Source: Acidimicrobium sp. UBA3029 (GTDB lineage: Bacteria > Actinomycetota > Acidimicrobiia > Acidimicrobiales > Ilumatobacteraceae). Taken from it: a DNA stretch of 7,024 nt. Positions 1 to 5,646 of the stretch are shown piece by piece. Made by a program: the position numbers and the translations under genes. The DNA lies in the NCBI GenBank assembly GCA_002367695.1, contig DFDK01000021.1, forward strand, positions 1 through 7,024, written 5' to 3'. The notes under the pieces are model-generated. The model was not told the DNA's origin. It searched no databases and saw only the letters and a list, made by a program, of their open reading frames with translations. Within the stretch, counting starts at the first letter, position 1; every line of letters starts with the position of its first letter.

Positions 1-1692
1 GTCGACCACGGCAAATCATCACTTGTTCAGGCTCTTACAGGTACCGATCCAGACCGTTGGGAAGAAGAGAAACGCCGTGGACTCACAATCGACCTTGGTT
101 TTGCCTTCACGCAAATTGCCGAGCAACAGATTGGTTTTATAGATGTACCTGGTCATGTGCGCTTTTTGCGCAATATGCTCGCTGGCATCGGCGGCATTGA
201 CGCGTGCATGTTTGTGGTTGCAGCCAATGAAGGCTGGAAACCTCAAACCGAAGAACACTTGCGCATTCTTGATGCACTTGGCATTACGCAGGGTGTCATC
301 GTGCTCACCAAAACTGACTTAGTCGATGCAGATGCCCTGGCGCTGACCCTCGACAGTGTGGGCCATCACGTACGCTCTACATTTCTCGAAGCCGCTCCGG
401 TCGTCCAGGTGTCAATACACGATTCTGCAACGCTCGACACACTTCGCAACACAATCAGCGACCTCATTGCATCACTGCCTCCGGTTATCAACACGCACCG
501 ACCACGTATTTGGGTCGATCGCTCGTTTGCTGCGAAAGGTTCTGGCACGGTCATCACGGGCACGCTCACTGGTTCTTCACTGAGCGTTGGCGACGAACTT
601 TTGGTGCAGCCAACCAACATCGTGGTCAAAGTTCGTGGCATTCAGTCCAACGGAGTTTCACTTGACAAGCTTGAAGCAGGCAACCGATGCGCTCTCAACC
701 TCACTGGCATCGATCACCTAGATATCAACCGCGGTGATGTCTTGGTTGTTGCTGGTCAATGGCTCGGCACCAACAAATTTGATGCATCGCTCAAAGTTTT
801 GGAGTCAATCGAACACGCGGTTTCCAAACGCGGCAGTTACATGATGTATGTCGGTTCACGAGAAATCAAGGTCGTGTTACACACCATTGGTTCAACAAGT
901 ATTCAAAACGGTGAGACAGGTTTCATCAGAGTTGTACTTCCCGACATGATTCCGCTCGTACCTGGTGACCGTTTTATTCTGCGCGAATCTGGTCGCGATG
1001 AAACCATTGGTGGTGGCGAGTTACTCGACATTGAGCCAACGCTGCGCTCGTCGAAGGCCAGACCCAATAAAGAGATCCTGCGTTTGATTGCCGAACGTGG
1101 CTGGGTACAACTACAACAGCTGCACCTGCTTGCTGGCCGCAATGTTGATATATCCGAAGTCGAGCAGGCACTCGATGGCTGGGTCACCACCAACAACAAT
1201 CTGGCTGAAGTGAGCAAAGAAGTAATGGCTCTCATTGATACATCAAAAGACCTGGGTGTCGATGTGGCCGCGCTTTCGGTTCACCAACGGCTTGTATTAC
1301 CGACTCTTACAAACGTCACCGTGCGCGAAGGTCGTGCTCGTGGCGCCGACGCAAACGACGTCGCATCGCACCCCATGGTCAAACAGTTTGCAGATGCCGG
1401 TTGTACACCGCCAGATAGTGCGTCTACAGACAAGGCAATCGTTCGTCAACTCGTGCAGCGCGGATTACTCGTGCACTGCGACGAGTTGTATTTTCACTCA
1501 TCTGCAATTGACACTGCAATTACTGCAGCGCGCCAGTTACTGGTAGCCAATCCGCAAGGTTTTACTGTTGCCCAGTTTCGTGAACACCTCGGTGTGTCGC
1601 GCAAGTACGCACTACCGCTGATCAATCATTTGGACACAACGGGCTTTACTCGCCGCCGAGACGACGTGCGCATTGCAGGTGCAAAACTCTAA
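1..1692 (+). CDS. selB: Selenocysteine-specific translation elongation factor SelB (5' partial)
   Basis: SelB is a GTPase that carries Sec-tRNA(Sec) to the ribosome and recodes UGA at selenoprotein mRNAs bearing a SECIS hairpin. The reading frame is open from base 1, which falls inside the P-loop (VDHGKSS remains of GHVDHGKS), so about ten N-terminal residues are missing; 563 residues are visible. Visible marks, in window residue numbers: the SelB-type switch I stretch EEEKRRGLTIDLGFA (21-35), G3 motif DVPGH (48-52), G4 motif TKTD (103-106), then EF-Tu-like beta-barrel domains II and III (about 165-345, with KGSGTVITGTLTG and a C-terminal GGGELLD), followed by winged-helix repeats. The last of these (about 518-560, FREHLGVSRKYALPLINHLD) matches the SECIS-binding WH4 of known SelB. 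GTG at 157 is internal, not a start. The total of about 570 residues is near the family norm (about 580-640). It converges on the transporter gene. This is a confident call; it implies that selA, selD and tRNA-Sec exist elsewhere in the genome. Confidence 0.96.
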   Translation, partial: VDHGKSSLVQALTGTDPDRWEEEKRRGLTIDLGFAFTQIAEQQIGFIDVPGHVRFLRNMLAGIGGIDACMFVVAANEGWKPQTEEHLRILDALGITQGVIVLTKTDLVDADALALTLDSVGHHVRSTFLEAAPVVQVSIHDSATLDTLRNTISDLIASLPPVINTHRPRIWVDRSFAAKGSGTVITGTLTGSSLSVGDELLVQPTNIVVKVRGIQSNGVSLDKLEAGNRCALNLTGIDHLDINRGDVLVVAGQWLGTNKFDASLKVLESIEHAVSKRGSYMMYVGSREIKVVLHTIGSTSIQNGETGFIRVVLPDMIPLVPGDRFILRESGRDETIGGGELLDIEPTLRSSKARPNKEILRLIAERGWVQLQQLHLLAGRNVDISEVEQALDGWVTTNNNLAEVSKEVMALIDTSKDLGVDVAALSVHQRLVLPTLTNVTVREGRARGADANDVASHPMVKQFADAGCTPPDSASTDKAIVRQLVQRGLLVHCDELYFHSSAIDTAITAARQLLVANPQGFTVAQFREHLGVSRKYALPLINHLDTTGFTRRRDDVRIAGAKL

Positions 1693-1698
1693 ACCTTG
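1693..1698. other. Convergent gene junction, 6 bp between stop codons
   Basis: The TAA of selB (1690-1692) and the TAA of the minus-strand transporter (1701-1699) face each other across six bases. No hairpin followed by a T-run fits here, so each transcript must end inside, or read antisense through, the 3' end of its neighbour. Confidence 0.85.
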
Positions 1699-2613
1699 TT
1701 AGCCCATCTTTCGGCGGCTACGGCTCAATACGTAAGCACCAAGCACTGCGACTCCGCTACCGACGATCGCAAGCCGCGCCACATCTTCATTATTCACAAC
1801 AACACCAAGAGCAAGTGAAACTGCTGGCATTAAATACAAACTTGCTGCTGCACGCGTTGACCCAATACGACCGGCGAGCATCACCATTGCATAATGCGCA
1901 ACTGCAGTGCCAAGAACACCGAGAGCGAGCACTGCAGCAAAGGCGGACCATTCAAATGGTCGATCGTTGTGCAAGGTCGAGTAGATGCCAAGTGGTGCAA
2001 GCATCACGACCGCAACGATTTCTGCACGCCACAAGACTGGAAGCGCTCCAAATTGTTGTTGCAGTGGGCTCGCAATATTGAGCGCAAACCCGTACAGCAT
2101 CAGCGCACCAATAATCAGAGCAACACCAAATGAACTTGACGAACCCTCACGAATGCTCGGCAACGCAATCAGCACAACTCCTATACATCCAATCGCAAGA
2201 CCAACAATCTGTCCCCATGGTGGTAATCGTCGCGCAATAACCCCAGCGACCATCGCCACGAACAATGGGGTTGCACCGTTGAGCATGCCTGTCACGCTGC
2301 TCGACACGTGCTGTTCGGCATAAGGAAACACCGTGAGCGGAACTGCGAGCCATACAAGTGCAAGTAACACAATGTTGCGCCATGCACTTCGCGGTACTGG
2401 AGCGCGAACACCAGGTACAAAGGTAAGTGTGATGCAACCGAGCACTACGCGCATAGGCGTGATCATGCCTGGCGCAAAAGACCGCAATGCAATCGAGATG
2501 AAATAAAAAGACGAACCCCACACCACGCCGGGTGTGAGAAATAAGAGCCAGTCAAGTGGTTGTAGTGGCGCTACTTCGGCAGCCGTTCTGCGGGCTGACG
2601 AATCGTTACTCAC
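1699..2613 (-). CDS. EamA/DMT-superfamily permease (drug/metabolite transporter family)
   Basis: This is an integral membrane protein of the EamA (RhaT/YdcZ-like) drug/metabolite transporter superfamily, acting in the cytoplasmic membrane. Members export amino acids, nucleobases or other metabolites; the substrate cannot be read from the sequence. With the GTG start at 2613 it is 304 residues, typical for the family, with about ten hydrophobic segments (roughly 21-41, 48-67, 79-97, 106-126, 134-152, 162-182, 194-212, 221-243, 253-273, 279-297) in two EamA repeats. Family-like motifs are WGSSFYFIS (32-40), NGATPLFVAM (112-121) and YLMPAVSLALG (260-270) followed by NNE. The C-terminus is basic (SRSRRKMG). 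The frame stays open further upstream to 2769, but that part lies over the NfeD C-terminus and is rich in Arg, His and Cys, so it is probably not translated. GTG at 2613 overlaps the NfeD stop by 8 bp (GTGAGTAA) with no convincing Shine-Dalgarno, suggesting translational coupling. The family call is confident; the exact start is moderately so. Confidence 0.9.
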   Translation of the reverse strand: MSNDSSARRTAAEVAPLQPLDWLLFLTPGVVWGSSFYFISIALRSFAPGMITPMRVVLGCITLTFVPGVRAPVPRSAWRNIVLLALVWLAVPLTVFPYAEQHVSSSVTGMLNGATPLFVAMVAGVIARRLPPWGQIVGLAIGCIGVVLIALPSIREGSSSSFGVALIIGALMLYGFALNIASPLQQQFGALPVLWRAEIVAVVMLAPLGIYSTLHNDRPFEWSAFAAVLALGVLGTAVAHYAMVMLAGRIGSTRAAASLYLMPAVSLALGVVVNNEDVARLAIVGSGVAVLGAYVLSRSRRKMG

Positions 2614-3961
2614 TGGCTGGTTTGCGCATCTCTCGATAGTCGCGCGCCGCACCTTCGAGTGGCTCGACTTCAAGAGTGATGCCATCAATAGCCGCGACTC
2701 TGCACGCCGCACCTTGCAACAATGGTGTCGATCGATTAGTGCGAGCATGCCATTGCGCGCTCTGCACAATCACAATTCCTTCAGGTGAGATATCAGATTG
2801 TGCAATACCTTCCATACCAATCATCCATTCGCGACCAATGGTCGGCGTTGCAAAGCGTGTGCGCACCATCGACGGCATACCCACAATGAACGCGAGCGTC
2901 ATCATTGCGATACCACACACCAATGTGAGCCACGACATCCGCATAGAGCTTCCGTCGATTGGTTGATACAACGTCAAGGATGCAATCGTAAATAATCCAA
3001 GCCCAATGCCTGTCCACAACCGAGGCACACCAACTTGCACATCAATTGCAAGTGCAAACATCGAAAGCACAATCAGCGCAACTGCCCATAGGTGCACTGG
3101 TAGTGCAGCCAGTCCGTACACGCCGAGCACCAAACACACAGCTCCCACAAAACCTGCAATGCCAATGCCAGCTGTAAAAAACTCAAATACCAAAAGTGAC
3201 AAACCAATGGCAAACAACAAGTACGCAACAGGTGGGCTCGCAACGGTGTGCATCAGCTGCCCTACTACCCCTAGCTTAAAAAATCGAGCAGTTGTAGCGT
3301 CGCGAACCACCAGACCGCTTGAGTCAAGTGACTCGACAATAGTGTCGAGTGTCTGGCCATCGATTGTTAAACCGTCTAGTGCGTACAACATGTTGCGAAC
3401 CACTGGCACGCCTTCGTCAGTTCCAACATTTTTGAGCACTCCAAGTTTGCGTGCATCGCTAAAACCAACACTCGAGTTTGTCAATGTTGAGTCAGCAGAA
3501 CCAAAACTCACTTGCGCGCCGCCCACACTCAACAACTCTCCACTAAAACCAATGCGTGCGCCAGGTGCCATCGCTGTTACATCAGCGACCGTGAGCAATT
3601 GCGCCGACAATCCATATGCGCGAGCACCGGTGGGGCCAACCCACACCGCAACCGGAATTGCTGCTGACGAAATCTTTTCCAAAACCTTTGCCATGCGTTC
3701 ACGAGAAACAACTGCACCGCGCGAGTTGACTTGCAAAACAATTGCTTGTGCCCCGTTGGTTGTCGATCTATCAATAGCAGTCTCAATCTCTGCAACAACT
3801 ACGTCGTCGAGCAATCCACTGACTGCCACAATGTCAACCGGTGCAAGCTGATCGGCAGATGGTGTCGATTCTGCAGATGCACCAGCATTCATTGACAACC
3901 CTGCTGCTCCAATGATCAGTGCGATTGCGCCGACACGCACCGTTTTCGAAAACTTCAGCAA
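2606..3961 (-). CDS. Long NfeD-family membrane protein with N-terminal ClpP/SDH-like domain, probably lacking the catalytic serine
   Basis: Numbering is from the TTG at 3961 (451 residues). A signal-like N-terminus (basic LKFSKTVRVG, a hydrophobic stretch, then ASA/ES near 30) leads to an extracytoplasmic ClpP-class (SDH) domain at about 43-236. Its supporting motifs are IVLQVNSRG (74-82), GPTGARAYG (109-117) and MAPGARIG (131-138). About five transmembrane helices follow (243-261, 264-286, 289-309, 316-332, 343-362), then a C-terminal NfeD OB-fold (about 376-437, GMEGIAQSDISPEG and GITLEVEP). Long NfeD proteins are membrane-bound serine proteases that usually act with stomatin/slipin partners. 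The usual GARAxSAG nucleophile position reads Gly117 here; Ser119 is two residues on, so proteolytic activity is doubtful. No stomatin gene is adjacent; the downstream gene is a transporter with 8 bp overlap. ATG at 3988 and at 3979 are alternative starts; TTG is preferred because GGAGG lies 5 nt before it and gives a compact signal peptide. Confidence 0.88.
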   Translation of the reverse strand: MLKFSKTVRVGAIALIIGAAGLSMNAGASAESTPSADQLAPVDIVAVSGLLDDVVVAEIETAIDRSTTNGAQAIVLQVNSRGAVVSRERMAKVLEKISSAAIPVAVWVGPTGARAYGLSAQLLTVADVTAMAPGARIGFSGELLSVGGAQVSFGSADSTLTNSSVGFSDARKLGVLKNVGTDEGVPVVRNMLYALDGLTIDGQTLDTIVESLDSSGLVVRDATTARFFKLGVVGQLMHTVASPPVAYLLFAIGLSLLVFEFFTAGIGIAGFVGAVCLVLGVYGLAALPVHLWAVALIVLSMFALAIDVQVGVPRLWTGIGLGLFTIASLTLYQPIDGSSMRMSWLTLVCGIAMMTLAFIVGMPSMVRTRFATPTIGREWMIGMEGIAQSDISPEGIVIVQSAQWHARTNRSTPLLQGAACRVAAIDGITLEVEPLEGAARDYREMRKPASE

Positions 3962-3966
3962 CTGAT

Positions 3967-3971
3967 CCTCC
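3967..3971 (-). promoter_or_regulatory. Shine-Dalgarno GGAGG that favours a TTG start for the NfeD gene
   Basis: On the minus strand GGAGG (3971-3967) is followed by five bases and then TTG (3961-3959). The upstream ATGs at 3988 and 3979 have no comparable ribosome-binding site, and a possible -10 box lies directly before ATG 3988, so transcripts may start too late to use it. Confidence 0.55.
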
Positions 3972-3988
3972 GGGGTCATCTTTATCAT

Positions 3989-4016
3989 TTATTACACAAC
4001 TAATACAACTGAACAA
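3989..4016 (-). promoter_or_regulatory. Candidate promoter for the NfeD-transporter operon
   Basis: Reading the minus strand, a -35-like TTGTTC (4016-4011) and a -10-like TAATAA (3994-3989) are separated by 16 bp. Transcription would begin around 3982-3980, leaving a leader of about 20 nt before the TTG start at 3961. The hexamers are imperfect and the region is AT-rich, so this is only a candidate. Confidence 0.35.
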
Positions 4017-4018
4017 CT
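3996..4018. repeat. Three direct copies of ACAACT in the divergent intergenic region
   Basis: Exact ACAACT occurs at 3996-4001, 4005-4010 and 4013-4018 (AGTTGT on the other strand), with start-to-start spacing of 9 and 8 bp. The array sits between the minus-strand NfeD operon and the plus-strand receiver gene and overlaps the candidate promoter elements of the former. It could be a regulator-binding array, but the spacing is not a full helical turn and the region is short and AT-rich. Confidence 0.5.
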
Positions 4019-4039
4019 TACGGTATCTGCGTCAAACGC

Positions 4040-4045
4040 TAAGAT
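4040..4045 (+). promoter_or_regulatory. Candidate -10 box for a leaderless receiver-domain transcript
   Basis: TAAGAT at 4040-4045 ends 7 bp before the ATG at 4053, so the predicted transcription start coincides with the start codon. No Shine-Dalgarno precedes this ATG. Leaderless mRNAs are common in actinobacteria, which makes this plausible. A -35 element is weak (TTACGG at 4018-4023 with a 16-bp spacer). Confidence 0.4.
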
Positions 4046-4052
4046 TCATGGG

Positions 4053-4457
4053 ATGCATATCTTGCTAGCCACCGATGCCCAATGGGTTCTTGACGAAGTT
4101 CTTGCAGCCCTTGGCTCGCCAGACACGTCATTTACGGTTTGTCGCAATGGCCGTGATGTGCCAGAAGCCATTGCCACTCGCACACCCGATCTAGCGGTTC
4201 TCGACTTACAGATCGGCTCGATGGGCGCGATGGCCGTGACCATGGATCTTCGACTCGACCACAGCGACCATCGCATTCCACATGTTCCGGTGTTGATGTT
4301 GCTCGATCGAAAAGCCGATGTTCATTTGGCTCGACGCAGTGGCGCAAATGGATGGATCATTAAGCCACTGGATGCGCTTCGGTTGCAGCGTGCAGCAAAT
4401 GCTATTGCAAGTGGCGAATCTTGGCATGACGGTGAAATTCTCGCCGCTAACGCCTAA
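4053..4457 (+). CDS. Stand-alone response-regulator receiver-domain protein (atypical)
   Basis: This 134-residue protein consists of a single CheY-like receiver domain with no output domain. Visible landmarks: MHILLATDAQW at the N-terminus with Asp8 where a pair of acidic residues is usual, the expected phospho-acceptor Asp51 in LAVLDLQIG (47-55), the strand VPVLMLLD (78-85), and Lys104 in WIIKPLD (101-107) as the conserved lysine. The Ser/Thr that normally follows the fourth strand and transmits phosphorylation is replaced (Leu84-Asp85), and only one of the two N-terminal acidic residues is present, so the switching mechanism may be altered. A single-domain receiver would act by protein-protein contact, with a partner that cannot be identified here. 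It starts directly after a candidate -10 box, diverges from the NfeD operon, and ends 61 bp before serC. The fold call is firm; the role is unknown. Confidence 0.85.
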   Translation: MHILLATDAQWVLDEVLAALGSPDTSFTVCRNGRDVPEAIATRTPDLAVLDLQIGSMGAMAVTMDLRLDHSDHRIPHVPVLMLLDRKADVHLARRSGANGWIIKPLDALRLQRAANAIASGESWHDGEILAANA

Positions 4458-4518
4458 AACTTTCTAACTTTTTGTAAATAGCAGTCGCTCTGCGAAGCCT
4501 TCCTGCGAAACTGAATGC
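4458..4518 (+). promoter_or_regulatory. Intergenic region upstream of serC with a CTGCGAA direct repeat
   Basis: These 61 bp hold a T-rich start (4461-4473), a possible -10-like TAAATA (4475-4480), and an exact seven-base direct repeat CTGCGAA at 4490-4496 and 4503-4509. No terminator hairpin and no good Shine-Dalgarno are visible. serC could have its own promoter here or be read through from the receiver gene. Confidence 0.35.
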
Positions 4519-5646
4519 ATGGTTGCCCCTGCCCTCACTGAGATCAAAATTCCTCAGCACCTCATTCCGCTCGACGGACGTTTCGGCAGTGGTCCATCAA
4601 AAATTCGCACTGAACAAATCGATGCAGTAGTACGTGCTTCGCGAAACATACTTGGCACATCACACCGCCAAGCGCCAGTAAAAAACCTGGTTGGTTCAGT
4701 GCTTGCTCAACTACGCCAGTTATTTCAATTGCCAGCCGACTGGGAAGTTGTTATTGGCAATGGTGGAGCAAGTTTGTTTTGGGATGCTGCAACTTTTGGA
4801 CTCATCGAACATCGCAGTGCACATCTTGTATTTGGAGAATTCTCTTCAAAGTTTGCTCAGGCTGCGCAGCTTGCACCCCACCTTGGCGACCCAATCGTGA
4901 TCGAGTCTGCTCCCGGAACTGTTCCAGCCATTCAACAAGCTGATGTTGATACTTATTGCCTCACACATAATGAAACCTCCACGGGCGCATCAATGCAGCT
5001 TTCTCGTCCAGCATTGCCAACTGAGGCGCTTGTAGTAGTTGATGGAACATCAGCAGCAGGCGGCATCGCGTGGTCGCCAACTGAAGTCGATGTGTATTAC
5101 TTTTCTCCGCAAAAAGGCTTTGCATCCGAAGGTGGCACGTGGATTGCGTTGTGCTCCCCTCGAGCGGTTGAGCGCATCAAGAGGATCAATAACAGCGGTC
5201 GTTGGTGCCCACCATCTCTTGACTTGTCACTTGCGCTAGAAAATTCGCGGGCCAACCAGACGTACAACACGCCTTCTCTTTCTACGTTTGTAATGCTCAA
5301 CGAACAACTGGGCTGGATGCTCGACAATGGTGGTCTTACCTGGTGTGCCAAGCGCACGCAGGAATCGGCTGACATCTTGTATGGATGGGCTACCAGCCGC
5401 GCATTCACCGATCCATTTGTTGCCAACCCACAACATCGCTCGCCCGTCGTTGGCACGATTGACTTTGTCGGTATCGATGCAGCACAGATCGCAACTGTGT
5501 TGCGCAACAATGGCATCGTCGACACCGAGCCATATCGCAAACTTGGTCGTAACCAATTGCGCGTCTCTATGTTTCCTGCAGTCGATCCCTCCGACGTGCA
5601 ACTTCTTACATCCAGCATCGACTACATCGTGGAGCAACTCTCATGA
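4519..5646 (+). CDS. serC: Phosphoserine aminotransferase SerC (actinobacterial type)
   Basis: SerC is a PLP-dependent class V aminotransferase that converts 3-phosphohydroxypyruvate and glutamate to O-phosphoserine and 2-oxoglutarate, step two of serine synthesis in the cytoplasm. The protein has 375 residues, as in mycobacterial SerC, and resembles it along its whole length: DGRFGSGPSKIR (19-30), GTSHRQAPVKNLVG (46-59), IGNGGASLFWDAA (79-91), HNETSTG (150-156), VVDGTSAAGG (173-182) with Asp175 expected to contact the PLP ring nitrogen, YFSPQKGFASEGG (194-206) with Lys199 as the PLP Schiff-base lysine, NQTYNTPSL (246-254), and the C-terminal VGTIDF, DTEPYRKLGRNQLRVSMFP. The family's usual substrate-binding residues therefore look intact. 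The ATG at 4519 gives the N-terminus expected for the family; the ATG at 4515 is out of frame. The stop overlaps the serA start (ATGA), indicating an operon with coupled translation. Confidence 0.97.
   Translation: MVAPALTEIKIPQHLIPLDGRFGSGPSKIRTEQIDAVVRASRNILGTSHRQAPVKNLVGSVLAQLRQLFQLPADWEVVIGNGGASLFWDAATFGLIEHRSAHLVFGEFSSKFAQAAQLAPHLGDPIVIESAPGTVPAIQQADVDTYCLTHNETSTGASMQLSRPALPTEALVVVDGTSAAGGIAWSPTEVDVYYFSPQKGFASEGGTWIALCSPRAVERIKRINNSGRWCPPSLDLSLALENSRANQTYNTPSLSTFVMLNEQLGWMLDNGGLTWCAKRTQESADILYGWATSRAFTDPFVANPQHRSPVVGTIDFVGIDAAQIATVLRNNGIVDTEPYRKLGRNQLRVSMFPAVDPSDVQLLTSSIDYIVEQLS
5631..5634 (+). promoter_or_regulatory. Ribosome-binding site for serA inside the serC 3' end
   Basis: GGAG at 5631-5634 lies 8 bases before the serA ATG at 5643, within the last codons of serC. 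It supports this start and suggests serA can be initiated independently as well as by coupling across the ATGA overlap. Confidence 0.6.

Noticed and set aside
1..6. GTCGAC at the very start, as a cloning-site (SalI) boundary
   Set aside because: The bases encode Val-Asp of the conserved GHVDHGKS P-loop, so the site is explained by the gene. The window edge is arbitrary.
157..1692. selB starting at GTG 157
   Set aside because: The same frame is open from base 1 and encodes the P-loop and switch I region, so 157 is an internal Val codon within DVPGHVRF.
1700..1730. GC-rich inverted segment near the end of the transporter gene as a terminator
   Set aside because: The short GCCG/CGGC pairing lies inside coding sequence and has no following T-run in either direction.
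2614..2769. N-terminal extension of the transporter frame up to 2769
   Set aside because: It lies over the NfeD C-terminal domain and is rich in Arg, His and Cys without family similarity. The GTG at 2613 gives the normal family length.
3006..3851. Long open frame (281 codons) on the plus strand opposite the NfeD gene
   Set aside because: Its translation is rich in Ser, Thr, Pro and Ala without domain motifs, as expected from reading a codon-biased gene on the opposite strand. The minus-strand frame encodes a recognisable multi-domain protein.
5097..5637. Antisense open frames opposite serC
   Set aside because: These are shadows of the serC frame with no independent motifs and no supporting ribosome-binding sites.
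5644..5646. serC TGA as a possible selenocysteine codon, given selB in the window
   Set aside because: SerC ends at its normal length, the TGA overlaps the serA start with a Shine-Dalgarno in place, and readthrough would continue in a frame that does not resemble protein.
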